A DNA stretch of 64,000 bases from Eutreptiella sp. 'Long Island Sound 2002' (lineage: Eukaryota; Euglenozoa; Euglenophyceae; Eutreptiales; Eutreptiaceae): contig OZ038391.1 in the NCBI GenBank assembly GCA_964036045.1, positions 44,651,621-44,715,620 of the forward strand, written 5' to 3'. Below, piece by piece: positions 38,221 through 49,206 of the stretch. The position numbers were made by a program, and so were the translations under genes. The notes beneath the pieces were generated by a model that did no database searches, was not told the origin of the DNA, and saw nothing but the letters and a program-made list of their open reading frames with translations. Within the stretch, counting starts at the first letter, position 1, and the number at the start of each line of letters is the position of its first letter.

Positions 38221-38660
38221 CCGCCGCGGGGTTACCCAACCCTCGCGTGCCACTCGGGGCCACCAACCCCGAGCAGCGCGTCGCAGCAGCGCGGCGCAGC
38301 TCGCAGCTCGCAGCGCAGCGCAGCGTCTCGCAGCGCAGCGCAGCGGCTCGCAGCGCCACTCAGCGACAGCGCCGAGTTCGTCACGGAGCCCGCAGCGCCG
38401 TCCAGAGCACCGCCCTGACCGCGCAGCAGCCGTGAAAGAGGTGCACGGACCAGGACTCCTGCATCAGCCCCATCGGCCGACCCGGAGTCCCATCGGCCGA
38501 CCAGCAAGGCCGCGTCAACCACCTCCACAACCACCGGCTGACCAGCACCAGCCGCACTTCCAATCCAGTGCTGCAGCACCCTCCTCAACAACCACAACCA
38601 GTTCGTTGAGTTGAACGAGTGCACATCAAAGACTTCGAGACCATCTACGCCCCCGCTGCC
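38221..38660 (+). other. Leader of element B with GCAGC-rich repeat
   Basis: Untranslated leader between priming site and gag ATG. About 38272-38367 is a degenerate tandem of GCAGC/GCAGCTC units; further on CCCATCGGCCGACC occurs twice. A long open frame exists on the opposite strand through this stretch, but it reflects the G+C-rich composition. Packaging or translation signals may lie here; none is recognised. Confidence 0.7.
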
Positions 38661-41600
38661 ATGGTGAATTGGCAGGAAGCGGGCAGGACGTGGCCGCGGC
38701 CCCACCCCCATGCAGCACGCCTGCTGCGTGGGTTGGTTTGGGACCAGCACTACCGCCACAGCAACCCCCAGTGCGAAGGCGGCATGCCCAGGAGCTTCGA
38801 GCTCCGCACGGACATCGCCCCCGACCGCCTGCAGGCCGTGGAGGACTGGCTGCGGGCGGAAGGGTACGAGTACCGCCACCAGCAGAGGCGCTGGAGGACG
38901 TGGACCCGGCCCGACAGGCCCGGCGAAGGCCTGCGCCCCGACGGGATTGAGGAGGACGAGGACCCCAACGCCTACCCGTCGGGCGCCTCGATCAACGTCT
39001 CCCTGTGGGACGTGATCGAGAAGAAGTTCCCCGAACCGGGGAGCGAGTGCAGGCTGCAGGGCAGCAGCAGCGCGTCTCCGGCGACGGAGAAGCGGTCCGC
39101 CGGGGACAAGAAGCGGGACCGGAAATGGCGGGAGTACCAGGAGTCCCTGGCCGCCGAAGCCGCCCAAGGCGCCAAGGGCGGAACCCCAGCCCCGAGTCCC
39201 CAACGGCCCAATGGTGGTGACCACCCCGGCTCCACCACCCTTGGCGACTACATCCAGGTCGCCAAGCAGACCCAGGCCAAGCCCCGTCAGCTGCTCCTGA
39301 GGGCCCGGCAGGCCCCAGCAGGCCCCAGCAGCGACGTGGAGTCGGCCCACCGCGGGAGGATGCCGGCCGACCAGGCCAGCTCCAGCAGCAGCGTCGCTCC
39401 CGAGAGGGACGTGGCGCGCGCCTGTGAGCGCGCCTGTGGGGTGCCCTGCAACCGTCGGGTTGCCCGGCAACGGGCCCGGCAGTACAGCGCTGCCGTGGAG
39501 AGCGCCGCCGGCATCGCCCAGGAGGAGGCTGCGGAGTGGGCGCATGGCATGGCCATCCACGCCCAGACCGTGGCGGCCATTGCGGCCGGACTCACGGCCG
39601 TGGCCGCCCATGGGGCAGCAACTGCCCAAGTCAACGGTGAGTTGGCGGCAACCGACGAGGAAGCCCGCCGGACGCAGGAAGCCATTGCCTGCAAGGAGGC
39701 CGAGGTGAAGGCGCTGGAAGAGGCGCTTGCCCAAGAGAGGGCAAAGAAGGAGGCGGAGGAAAGGGCCCACGCCGAAGCGACGGCTAAGGCCCAGGAGGAC
39801 GCCGCCAAGAAGGAAGCCATCGAGGCCGCGCGACGGAAGGTCGCTGAGGAGAAGGCCAAGACGGAGGCGGAGCTGGCAGCGTTGGAGGCGCAGAAGGCGC
39901 AGCTGCTGCAGGCCCGGGAAGCCGAGGCGGCTCGTGCTCGGGAAGAAGCCGGAGCGCGAGCTGCCGCAGCCACCGCCGCCGCAATGGAGGAGGCAGAGGC
40001 CAAACTCCACCGCGAGACTCCCCCGGGAGGATCACGAGTGGAGACCCTTCGAAAGCTTTTCGAAGGGGACGCCTCCTCCAGGATGACGCTGGATGAGGCG
40101 GACACGGGCAGCAGTGGGAGCAGTGGCACCACCGCCCTTCGACGGAGGAAGGGCAAGGGGAAGACCCCCGAGAGGCCGCGGAGGCCAGCGGGTGGGTACC
40201 CCCACGACAGTGACCCCTTCTTCACCGCCAGTGACGGGGATGAACGAGGCCGTCGACATCGCCAAGTGGTGGCTTGGACGGGCGGAGGCGGCGGAGACGT
40301 CCCCATGGAACCGGAAGGTGAGGATGAGGATCCCCCTCCTCCCTACCGGAGCTCCGAGTCCTCCGTGACCGAGACGCCCAGGTGGGGCGACATGGACGAG
40401 GATGACGACATGGAGTTCGGCATCACGAGGAAGCGCCGATCCTCGGACCCACCGAGGCGACCCGGCGGAGACCCACCGGGACCCCCTGGCGGAGGACCTT
40501 CAGGACCCCCTGGAGGGCGCCCACCAAGTGGACCCCCTGGAGGCGGACCACCGGGCGGGGGAGGACCCCCTGGACCGGGCGGACCCGGCGGAGGCCCTCC
40601 TGGAGGACCCCCTGGGGACCCCAACGACCCACCAGGGAACGGGGACCCGGATGCCACCTGGCGGTGGATTGTCTACCTCCGCAGGAGAGTCCAGTTGCTC
40701 GAGCTGGAGGTGGACACGGGCAAGAGCGAGATGGCTCGCATCTCCACGGTCGCCGCGCGGGCGCAGAAGGACCTGGACATCGCCAGGGCCGAGACCAAGT
40801 CGCTGACCAACGTCGTCAGCGGCCTGCAGGAGAGGCTGGATGCGCTGGAAGCCCGTGGGAGCGTCGGCAGCGACCACCCACCCCTGGAGTCTGGCTCGTC
40901 GGACGACGGCTTGGGACCCGGACCAGGTCCAGGCAGACCCCATGCCCCCGGCGGAGCCCCCAGGAGTCGCCCCAGCGCCAGTGCCCCCTCTCTCACCGCC
41001 CCCTCTCACCACAGCGCGGGCCGCCGCAACGAGCGCGTGCCGCCCGGCAGTGGCAGTGAGGAATGGCGCGATGAGTGGCTCAGCGCGGACTACCACAACC
41101 GCCGTGCTCCACCGCGGACGCCTGTACGCCCCCGACGCCCGGCACCAGCCCCGGTGCCAATCCCCAGGGCCGGAGGACGTTATGGTGGACTCAGGGATGA
41201 GGTCCCCAGAGGAGACGTGGAGTGGGATGTCGGCGAAGGTGAGGACCTGGACCTGGACCTGGAGGAGTTCGACATCAGCCCGCCGCGTGGTGTACGACGG
41301 GAGGCCGCTGAACGCAGCCGCCGGCGCCGTGATGAGGATGCGTACATGGATGCAGGACGGCGTGAACATTTTGGTTCAGCGTACGTGGAGGAACCGCGGC
41401 GTGGCCACAGGGATTCCATGGAGGAGATGGACGTGGCGGCCGTGGGAGTCCGTGGGCGAGGCCGATGGGAACCTCGGTTGACCTCGCGGCCGGCGTTCAT
41501 GGTCTCTAAGGCCGCGGACGCCGCCGTGTGGGAAGACTTGAAGGACATCAAGCCCCCCATGTACGACGGCAACCCCCTCAACCTCAACCGCTTCTTGGAG

Positions 41601-42982
41601 AAGCTGGACGATTGGGGGCTGACCGTCACTGAAGACCTGCCTCCCGCTGATGCGGAGAAGTATGTCTTCAAACGGTTCAGGTACCGCCTGCCGGAAGTGC
41701 TCGGAGAGCTATACTTCATGGCGACCAAGGAGGGGAAAATCAAGACCCTCAAGGAAGCCAAGAAGTGGCTCAACGAGCAGGAGCGGTGGACGCTCCGCAG
41801 GTGGCGGCCAAGCGCTGGAAGTCCATCAAGCTTGAGCATGATGGACGGGAGATCCGCCTACGAGAGTGGCGAGACTTCCGAGGGAAATACACCCTCTTCC
41901 GCCGCAACGTGGAGGATTGGAACGAGGGTGACGAGCAGGCTCGCCTGCTCTCCATGCTGCCGGAAGCATGGATCAAGAGGGTCACCAAGGAGGAATCCAA
42001 GAGGGCCAAGTCCAACCACACCGTCAAGATGATGCTCCCCAAAGAGTATCATACGAACGTGGTGGCTTGGGCGAAGAAGAACGTGGCCCGGGATGTCAAA
42101 CGGCACTCCCTGCGGATCGCTCTTCTCATCACCGTCTCGGGCGATCGCGAGAAGACCGCGATGTGGCGCCTTGACGATTGTGAGTTGAGCGGCCAGACCA
42201 TCCGTCTGCAGCCCATCCCGGCGCGGATGAGCTGCGACGAGATCCTGGAGTGGGTTGGCGAGGAAGTACTCAAGGAGTACCGAAACCTCCACCACACCCG
42301 AGGGTTGAGGCCCGGCGACCGCGACGTCAACTACGTTGGCGAGGGACCTGGCGGGGAAGATGCCATGGACCCAGCGGGAGCCGGCGGCGATGAGACTCTC
42401 GTCGACGATGACGACGACGATGAGCCCGCCGAAGTGGCCGTGTGTGCCTTCGTGGCCAAGAACCTGAGCGCGGGGAGCAAGCCGGGAAACTGGAAGCCCC
42501 TGCAGCAGGGTTGGAGGAAGCAGGAGAAGAGGGACCCTCGCCGCATTGGCGACCCTCCGCTGTCCTTTGGGGAGTTCATACGAGCTCACCCTCAGGGCTG
42601 TTTCGTGTGTTATGGGAGGAAGCGAGGCTTCAACCATGACCACCGAACATGCCCTGTCCACAAGGCCGACACGGAGGCTTACAAGAAGGCGCACGGGTCG
42701 AAGAAGCGTGCGCCCGCGGGTATCCGGGAAGCCAAGATGGAGGTGGACAAGGACGAGCTGGCCAAGCTGATGTCATCGGTGGGGACCGAATTGGCCAAGG
42801 AGATGCAGGAGATCAAGCGGAACTGGGTCCCCAGATCGGACAACAAGAACAAGGAGAACAACCAGAACAACCAGAACAAGGACAAGGACAAGAAGCCTAC
42901 TCGTGGTGAGAGGAGGAAGAAGGGCGTCAACGACGTTGAGGCCGAGGAGAACACCCCCTCTTCCACAACCGACGCCCCCTAG
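38661..42982 (+). pseudogene. gag: Gag polyprotein of element B, one frameshift
   Basis: About 1440 codons if the frameshift is ignored, large for a gypsy Gag. ATG at 38661 in GCTGCCATGG context; the frame is open upstream to 38619 without another ATG. Parts in order: unrecognised N-terminal region; Ala/Glu/Lys-rich coiled coil (about 39640-40015); acidic, Ser-rich stretch; Pro/Gly-rich collagen-like tract (40441-40650); second coiled segment; capsid-like region from about 41545 (KPPMYDGNPLNLNRFLEKLD); acidic cluster; zinc knuckle CFVC...H....C (42601 on); Asn/Lys-rich tail. The frame changes at about 41784, consistent with loss of one G in CGGGTGG; the second frame runs to UAG 42980-42982. 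It lies mid-capsid, so a mutation or assembly error is likelier than programmed shifting. Confidence 0.85.
42980..42982 (+). promoter_or_regulatory. Gag-Pol UAG of element B (candidate readthrough stop)
   Basis: UAG followed by CGG AGC CCC, with the same frame open for the whole of pol. Compare UAG GGG AGC CAC in A and UAG GGA AGC CAA in C: the second codon is AGC in all three. Stop codons followed by CGG are a known leaky context in plant RNA viruses. Downstream sequence is G+C rich with several competing short stems; I found no clear pseudoknot like those of A and C. Confidence 0.55.
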
Positions 42983-45900
42983 CGGAGCCCCTGCAGCCAA
43001 GGGCCCCAGCTAGGGCGGTCGCAGGATGGTGACGTGGGAAGCGCCGAACCATCCCAGTCGGGAGTCGATAAGCACAAGGGGACTGCCGCGGGCGGAAGGC
43101 CCGGTCCGGCGCCCAGTCGCGGAGGCGGGGTGAGGGCAAGTGAAGGCACGAACCCTTGCACCCGTCCGTCCTTCGCGACCAAGAACGTGTTTGATGTACT
43201 ACAGGATCTATCCGAGAGTATCGGAGGATCACCCGGACCGCAGCTGGATGCTGCAGATGGGCAGCCTGAGCCCATTGTCCACGACCTGCACCAGTCGCTT
43301 GTTGAGCTTCTGGAACGGCCGGAGATCCTGAGTTTGCACGCCGTGCGCCGTGTCGGTCGCGAGCGGCAGTTGCATGTTAAGGTCCGTGCCCTATGCGGGG
43401 AAGTGGAAAAGGTTTTCGACGTGTTGGTCGACACGGGAGCTCAAGTCAGCTTGGTCAAGGCTGGCCTACTTCCACCAGAGTGTCTGACCGACAGTCGGAA
43501 GCCTGTCAGGCTGAAGGTGGCGAACGGCCAGTACATGGTGGGAGGCACGAAGGAAGCGGCCATTGGGCTGCAGTTCGTGAACCATCGTGAGCTGAGCCGC
43601 CCAGACCTCGGCAAGGAAATCCTCCTGCACGGTAGCTTCTACGAGGCCGAGATGGACTGGGACATGATCGTCGGGTACGACTTCATGATGGAGACGGACT
43701 CCGGCGTCCTCCCGGCCCAGGCTTCCATGACCCTGTACCAGGACGACCAACTCTCGTGGCTTTCGTCACCTGAGCACCATGTGGAATGCCAATGGATCCA
43801 CCCCGAACGCAATCAGCTCGAAGTGGCCGCGCTGGACACTGAGCCCACTGGGCCAGCGAACCAGGAGTACGGCGTAAGGCCGGAAGTGGCGAACCGAGTG
43901 GTTGCGGACCTGGGAGCGTCGGATCTGGCCCTGGATGCGTTCTCTTCAGGAACCTCCACCAATCTTCGGGTATGCGAGAAGTACTGGAGCGCACAGGACT
44001 CCGCGTGGAAGAAGCACTGGGGTCCGCATCAGGGACTGATGTGGATCCATTGCCCCCGTTGGGACATTCCAAAAGCGATAGCGAAGATTCGCAAGGACCG
44101 CTCCAAGGCAGTGCTGGTTGTTCCTATGGGATGCACCGAGGAGGAAAGTACCCGACATTGGGTAGCCTCATTGACCAACATGACCTTAAACAAGGTCGTC
44201 CTACCGGCTGGAGAGAGTGTCTATCAGGACGCTAAGGGACAGCCCATGCCACCCCAGAGATGGCCAACGGAATTCCACTATGTGGATGGGGGCCTTGATC
44301 AGGCCGACACCACGGACTTCGTGTGTGTCAACCGCATCATAGCAGAGCCCTGGCGGCAATGCTTTGCGGTTCCCCCTGTTGACATCGAAGAATCGGATTC
44401 CGAAGACCCCCTCACTGAAGAGGAGTGGGATCTGGTTCAGGGGTATATGGATCAGCCCTTTCACGACTGGGGAAACCAGCGTGAGGGCAAAGGCCAGGAC
44501 AAAGCCTGGTGGGAAGTGGACTCAATCGTCTCTGGTTCCTATGACGGGAATACCTTCGTACAGAGGGTGCTGGATCACATGTCCAGCCAAGACGAGCCGC
44601 CTGGCGGTAACCCACCCACCTACGGCGATCTGTTCCGAGGCAAGACCAGAGATGGCCCTTTGGGCCACCTGGGAAGACCACCTGAGCCGAAAGCGAGCGG
44701 AGTAGCTACCCCTCAAGTAAGCTCCGTGGTTCAAGTGCCCGGAAAAGCCAAGGCGGAGTCCGATGACTGCCCCAAGATCCAGGCGTTGAGGGCCAAGCTG
44801 AAGCAGAAGTATGGCGAGACCTTCTTCAGCGGAAAACCTGTGTTCCCCCCACCGGTGCGTGGACCGTATGGCGAGGCCAAGATACGACTGAAGCAGGACC
44901 CCCGTGTGTATCGACACCGGGAGTTTGCCCTGAGGGGCGAGAGGAAAGAGGCCATGGAGAAGATCCTCCGTGACTTCATCCAGAGAGGCTGGCTCGAGCC
45001 GTGCCACTCCGAATGGGCCTCTCCGTGCTTCGTCGTCCCCAAGAAGGTTGCCGGTGAGTGGCGGCTCGTGGTCGACTACCGCGGCCTGAACGCCCAAACG
45101 CAGCACGACAGCTATACGCTGCCCCTCATTGAGGACATGCTGCAAAAGCAACACCGGCAGAGGATCTTCACGGTGATTGACCTGAAACATGGTTATCATC
45201 AGATGCCTCTCGCCGAGGAGTCCCGTGCCTGCACAGCCATGAGCACTCCACTTGGACCTCTCCAGTGGAAGGTGATGCCCATGGGCGTCACCAACGGCAA
45301 TGCGGCTTTTCAGGGGATGCTGGAGAACCTGCTTGAGCCGGTGCGCGACTGTGCGGACCCCTTCGTGGACGACGTGATCATCGCGTCCGGGGACCCCAGC
45401 ATGAGCTACGAGGAGCTCCTGGAGGCACACGAGAGGGACGTCACTCGAGTGCTGGACCTTCTGGTTCGGCACAAACTCACGGGCAGCAGTGACAAGGCCA
45501 CCATTGCGGTAAGCGAGGTGGTCTTCGCTGGCCACGTAGTTGGGAACGGGCAGCGAAAGCCCATACCTGGCAAAGTGGCCGCGATTGAGCACTGGGAAAA
45601 GCCCAAAACGGTCTCTGAGCTACGGGCGTATCTGGGGTTCTCCAACTACTACTCGGGGTATATCAAAATGTATGCCGAGTATGCAGCCCCCATGACGACC
45701 ATGCTCAAGGGCAACCGAGAGGAGACCAAGAAGGGGTCCAAGAAGGCTCTGGTCTGGACTGAAGAGTCCGACCGTGCCTTTGAGGGGATGAAGCAGGCGC
45801 TGCTATCCGCAGTGGGTCTGCACCTCGTGGATCCCGACCGAGGGTTCGTCCTGCGCACCGACGCTTCCGACTACGCCATTGGCGCTGTGTTGGAGCAAGT

Positions 45901-47965
45901 GCTTGACGACGGGAGGCACGTGCCCGTGGCCTTCTGGAGCCGAGTCCTGGCGGAAGGCCAGAGACGGACGTGGACGCCCCCTGAAAAGGAGGCATATGCC
46001 ATCGTCATGGCTCTCAGGAAATGGGCTGGGTACATAGCCCTCCATCCCGTCACCGTCTGCACCGACCATCAGAGTCTGCAGTCGTGGCACAAGGAGCACG
46101 TGGACACCCCCTCAGGTCCCGCCTCCCGACGGGCAAGATGGCATGAGACCTTGGCCAAGTTCGACCTCACGGTTGTGTACATTCCTGGAAAGGATAACAC
46201 CGTGGCGGACTGTCTCAGTAGGTGGGCCTATCCCGCCAGCAAGGGCATGACGGACATCTCTGCCCATGGCGATGAGGCTGAGACCGCTGAAGCCAAGAAG
46301 ATCATCCAAATGGAGCGCCTGATGGAGGAGGAGGGTGCCAAATGCTTCGTCGTCATGGCCGCGGATGCCCCCCTCGCAACGAGGGTGAGCAGAGTGGTCA
46401 GAGTACTCGCCCCTGAGGGGTCTGAGTCCGACAAGCACCTCTTCCCGGAGTCTTGCCTCCAGGACGACTGGACCGACGACTACGCCAAGTCTGAGGCCTT
46501 TGCGGCCGAGTATAGGGCTGTGACCGACCCTGATGACGGGCAGAAGTGGCCAAAGGGGCTGACTGAGGAAGATGGCAAGCTATACCGGAACGGTAAGCTG
46601 CTAGTACCAGAGTCCCGGGTGCTCGAGCTGTGTGAAGCTTGGCACCACCACATGCTGCACCCAGGGGTCAAGAAGCAAGCTCTTGACATGCAGCGTCGGT
46701 TCGAGATCGACCATATCGTTCTCTACACCGCCATCAAGAAGGTCAGGAAGGGTTGCTCGGTCTGTCAGGCCTGCAATCCCGACAACCGGAACGTCAAGGG
46801 GGAACCCCAATGGACCCCGGTTCCTGACCAGCCCATGGAGAGCGTGGCCATGGACGTCTTCTCCATGCCCGAAGTGCACATTGGCAAGGAGACCTTTGAC
46901 TGTGTGGTTCTCTGTGTGGACCGCCACAGCGGCTACGTTGTAGCCGTTCCGGCACGCAAAAAGGGGTTGCTTGCCAAGGAAGTGGCAGTCATGATGATTC
47001 GTCATTGGCTGACCGTCTTTGACATCCCCCGCACCATTTGCAGTGACCGAGGGCCCCAGTTTACTGGTGGCTGGTTCAAGGCTATGTGTTCCCTCATGGG
47101 GATACGTCATGCCAAGAGCGTCGCCTATCTCAGCCGGTCTAACGGCCGTGCTGAAGTGGCTGGACGGCAGCTGTTCGAGAAGCTGCGCAAGATCCACATC
47201 ACCAATCCACGTCGGAACTGGTTTGAGGAGATGTGGCCTGCTCTGAAGGCCCATCATGACACCCCCACTCCGGGCGGTTTGTCCCCTCACCAGATTCTGT
47301 TTGGCAGGGACCCCCTGGGTAGGGGACTTCCCTTATCTGGTGATGGCATGGCTATGGATGCCAAGGAGTTCTTCGCGCGGCAAGAGCAAACGGCGCGGGA
47401 CATCCGCCAGCAGCTTGAGAAGGAGCATGCTGAGCGTCAGAAGTCCGCCCCGAGCTCGACAGCGCAGAAGTTCAGGGTGGGAGACCCGGTGTGGGTGATC
47501 AGACCCCGCCCCATGGGCACCCACCGCACCAAGACCTGGTTCACACCCGGCGAGGTGGTCCGCAGGATTGGTGAGGACACCTACCGCATCAAGTTGGGTC
47601 ACGGACAGTTCCGGGAGCGCCACGAGAGTCAACTCCGTGTGCGGGAACCCGACCTCCGTGGCCGACATGTGTCCCTGGACTACGCCAGACATGAGGCCGA
47701 TTCGGACGACGACTATGCTGAGCAGGACGACTACACTGTCGAGAAGATCCTGGCTCAGCGTCCGAAGGCCTCGGCACCCGGAGGTCTGGAGTTCAAGGTT
47801 CGTTGGCGAGGCTATGGGCCGTCCCACGACACCTGGGAACCCGTCTCCTCGTTTGTGCCGCGGGTCAATACTCCCTTCATGGAGTACATCCGCAAGCACA
47901 AGACCAAGATCCACGTTTCGGACTTGGCAGCACTCACCCGGGCGATTGCAGCCGGGGGTGCCTGA
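42983..47965 (+). CDS. pol: Pol polyprotein of element B: protease, RT, RNase H, integrase, chromodomain
   Basis: Uninterrupted frame from the gag UAG to TGA 47963-47965; about 1660 codons. It copies the element RNA to DNA and integrates it. Counting from the GTG at 43034: protease with VDTGAQVSLV (Asp near residue 133); a degenerate methyltransferase-like region (298-365); RT with DLKHGYHQMPL, VMPMGVTNGNAAFQ and catalytic FVDD (near 778); RNase H with RTDASDYAIG, EKEAYA, CTDHQSL, NTVADCLSRW; integrase zinc finger HHHMLHPG...CSVCQAC; catalytic core MDVF (Asp 1274), SDRGPQF (Asp 1338), NGRAE (Glu 1374), exactly DD35E; and a C-terminal chromodomain (about 1566-1620; YTVEKIL, FKVRWRGYGPSHDTWEP). 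All catalytic residues present. Probably expressed as Gag-Pol by readthrough, since there is no ATG at the start. Confidence 0.95.
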   Translation, partial: RSPCSQGPQLGRSQDGDVGSAEPSQSGVDKHKGTAAGGRPGPAPSRGGGVRASEGTNPCTRPSFATKNVFDVLQDLSESIGGSPGPQLDAADGQPEPIVHDLHQSLVELLERPEILSLHAVRRVGRERQLHVKVRALCGEVEKVFDVLVDTGAQVSLVKAGLLPPECLTDSRKPVRLKVANGQYMVGGTKEAAIGLQFVNHRELSRPDLGKEILLHGSFYEAEMDWDMIVGYDFMMETDSGVLPAQASMTLYQDDQLSWLSSPEHHVECQWIHPERNQLEVAALDTEPTGPANQEYGVRPEVANRVVADLGASDLALDAFSSGTSTNLRVCEKYWSAQDSAWKKHWGPHQGLMWIHCPRWDIPKAIAKIRKDRSKAVLVVPMGCTEEESTRHWVASLTNMTLNKVVLPAGESVYQDAKGQPMPPQRWPTEFHYVDGGLDQADTTDFVCVNRIIAEPWRQCFAVPPVDIEESDSEDPLTEEEWDLVQGYMDQPFHDWGNQREGKGQDKAWWEVDSIVSGSYDGNTFVQRVLDHMSSQDEPPGGNPPTYGDLFRGKTRDGPLGHLGRPPEPKASGVATPQVSSVVQVPGKAKAESDDCPKIQALRAKLKQKYGETFFSGKPVFPPPVRGPYGEAKIRLKQDPRVYRHREFALRGERKEAMEKILRDFIQRGWLEPCHSEWASPCFVVPKKVAGEWRLVVDYRGLNAQTQHDSYTLPLIEDMLQKQHRQRIFTVIDLKHGYHQMPLAEESRACTAMSTPLGPLQWKVMPMGVTNGNAAFQGMLENLLEPVRDCADPFVDDVIIASGDPSMSYEELLEAHERDVTRVLDLLVRHKLTGSSDKATIAVSEVVFAGHVVGNGQRKPIPGKVAAIEHWEKPKTVSELRAYLGFSNYYSGYIKMYAEYAAPMTTMLKGNREETKKGSKKALVWTEESDRAFEGMKQALLSAVGLHLVDPDRGFVLRTDASDYAIGAVLEQVLDDGRHVPVAFWSRVLAEGQRRTWTPPEKEAYAIVMALRKWAGYIALHPVTVCTDHQSLQSWHKEHVDTPSGPASRRARWHETLAKFDLTVVYIPGKDNTVADCLSRWAYPASKGMTDISAHGDEAETAEAKKIIQMERLMEEEGAKCFVVMAADAPLATRVSRVVRVLAPEGSESDKHLFPESCLQDDWTDDYAKSEAFAAEYRAVTDPDDGQKWPKGLTEEDGKLYRNGKLLVPESRVLELCEAWHHHMLHPGVKKQALDMQRRFEIDHIVLYTAIKKVRKGCSVCQACNPDNRNVKGEPQWTPVPDQPMESVAMDVFSMPEVHIGKETFDCVVLCVDRHSGYVVAVPARKKGLLAKEVAVMMIRHWLTVFDIPRTICSDRGPQFTGGWFKAMCSLMGIRHAKSVAYLSRSNGRAEVAGRQLFEKLRKIHITNPRRNWFEEMWPALKAHHDTPTPGGLSPHQILFGRDPLGRGLPLSGDGMAMDAKEFFARQEQTARDIRQQLEKEHAERQKSAPSSTAQKFRVGDPVWVIRPRPMGTHRTKTWFTPGEVVRRIGEDTYRIKLGHGQFRERHESQLRVREPDLRGRHVSLDYARHEADSDDDYAEQDDYTVEKILAQRPKASAPGGLEFKVRWRGYGPSHDTWEPVSSFVPRVNTPFMEYIRKHKTKIHVSDLAALTRAIAAGGA

Positions 47966-49206
47966 TCAGCGCCCTGAGCTCTCCCCTGATGTGTTTTGAG
48001 GCGCTTGTGAGGCCGACGGATCGTCCCTTGCTTGCTTGCTCTCTTCCATCTTTCGGTGACAGAGTGGCCATATACCCCCCCCTGCTGAATCCAGAGGAGG
48101 ATGGCCCCTCTCTTCTTCTATTCGTCACTCCCCCCCCTGCTGAATCCTTGGGAAACCAGGTAGGGCGACTGACCTTCACACTTTTTGAGCTCTTGGGGCC
48201 TTGAAGCCCATACGACGTTGCGCAACGGATGCCGCTGTCATCGGCATTGCGAGTTTTGAGTGTGTGGTCTGGTTCCATGGCATTTGCGGAATCCAGACCA
48301 GTCGACGTGTGTCTCGAGACTATATATGGCCTGGACTCAGGCATTATCCTGTCCACCCTCCTGCATTTGCCTTATCCTGACCGTGGCGTGGTTTGGCACT
48401 CTGTCCAGAGTGCGTTTACACGCCTATTTACTCAGATTATTGCTTGTCTTTCTACCCTCCAGGATATGTGCATCTGTATGTTAAGTGTCATCAGCCCATC
48501 GCTGAGGGATGACCTGCTTTTCACCACGAATCGGGTTACAGTGGCGCCTTGAGTCGCCGTGTACATATTCTTACAGCCTGGTCCAGCCTGGACCAGTACT
48601 TGATTACATGTTCTTCTGTTTGAGTGCCTGTGATACCGTGTTGCCCTATTCGCTGTGATGTGTGGAGATCCTGATGGCGCCAGGCGGGAAGCCCAGTTGC
48701 CTGACTACACTCCGAGCGGTCCGCCACTGTCAGTCCCAGTGTGAGCCTACCGATTCGCAGACGCACTTGCATTCGGATTGCGGCCTCCGGTGCTCCTGAC
48801 CTCGGTCAGTCTGCCTGGGAAACTGGTGGTTTGAGGAGTCGACGCCTCCGCCCACACTGCATGAGGACTCCCTCATGTATGGCCTTCGTGGCAGTAGGGC
48901 GAGAGAAAAGACGGCCTTGATGCCGGATCCCTTCAGGAGGAGTTCCCTTAAGATCTGGGGTTCTTAAGGAGTTCGACTATGGCACTCTGGACTCGCGTCG
49001 TATGGATATGGACATGGTGCGCCCGAGGAAGGACCCGTGGGGACTCTCCCCAGTCGGCGGGCCTTGGGAAGTTTGGGGTAGCCTGATGGATCTTTGTGGT
49101 CGCTCTCGACTTGTGGGACCCCCTCGGTCGTCGTGTGTCGCCTCTGTTGGCCGTGTATGCCACTGCCACTGTGGTGGTGACCGTAGCAGCCGGCACCCGG
49201 TGCGCC
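47966..49206 (+). other. 3' noncoding region of element B
   Basis: 1.24 kb between pol stop and the 3' LTR with no convincing reading frame. CCCCCCCTGCTGAATCC occurs twice, near 48075 and 48131. The bases directly before the LTR (CACCCGGTGCGCC) are not a polypurine tract, which is unexpected for an LTR element. Confidence 0.75.

Noticed and set aside
38232-40010. 592-codon open frame on the minus strand opposite gag of element B
   Set aside because: G+C-rich coding DNA opens the antisense frame. The sense frame has coiled-coil and capsid-like features in the right order; the antisense product is low-complexity Gly/Leu/Arg.
40500-41369. 289-codon minus-strand frame opposite gag of element B
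   Set aside because: Same composition effect; no domain recognised.
41765-42032. Programmed -1 frameshift in gag of element B
   Set aside because: No slippery heptamer at the change of frame, and it falls in the capsid region rather than at a gag-pol border. One lost G explains it.
47966-49206. Additional coding region after pol in element B
   Set aside because: Only short overlapping frames without recognisable features on either strand.
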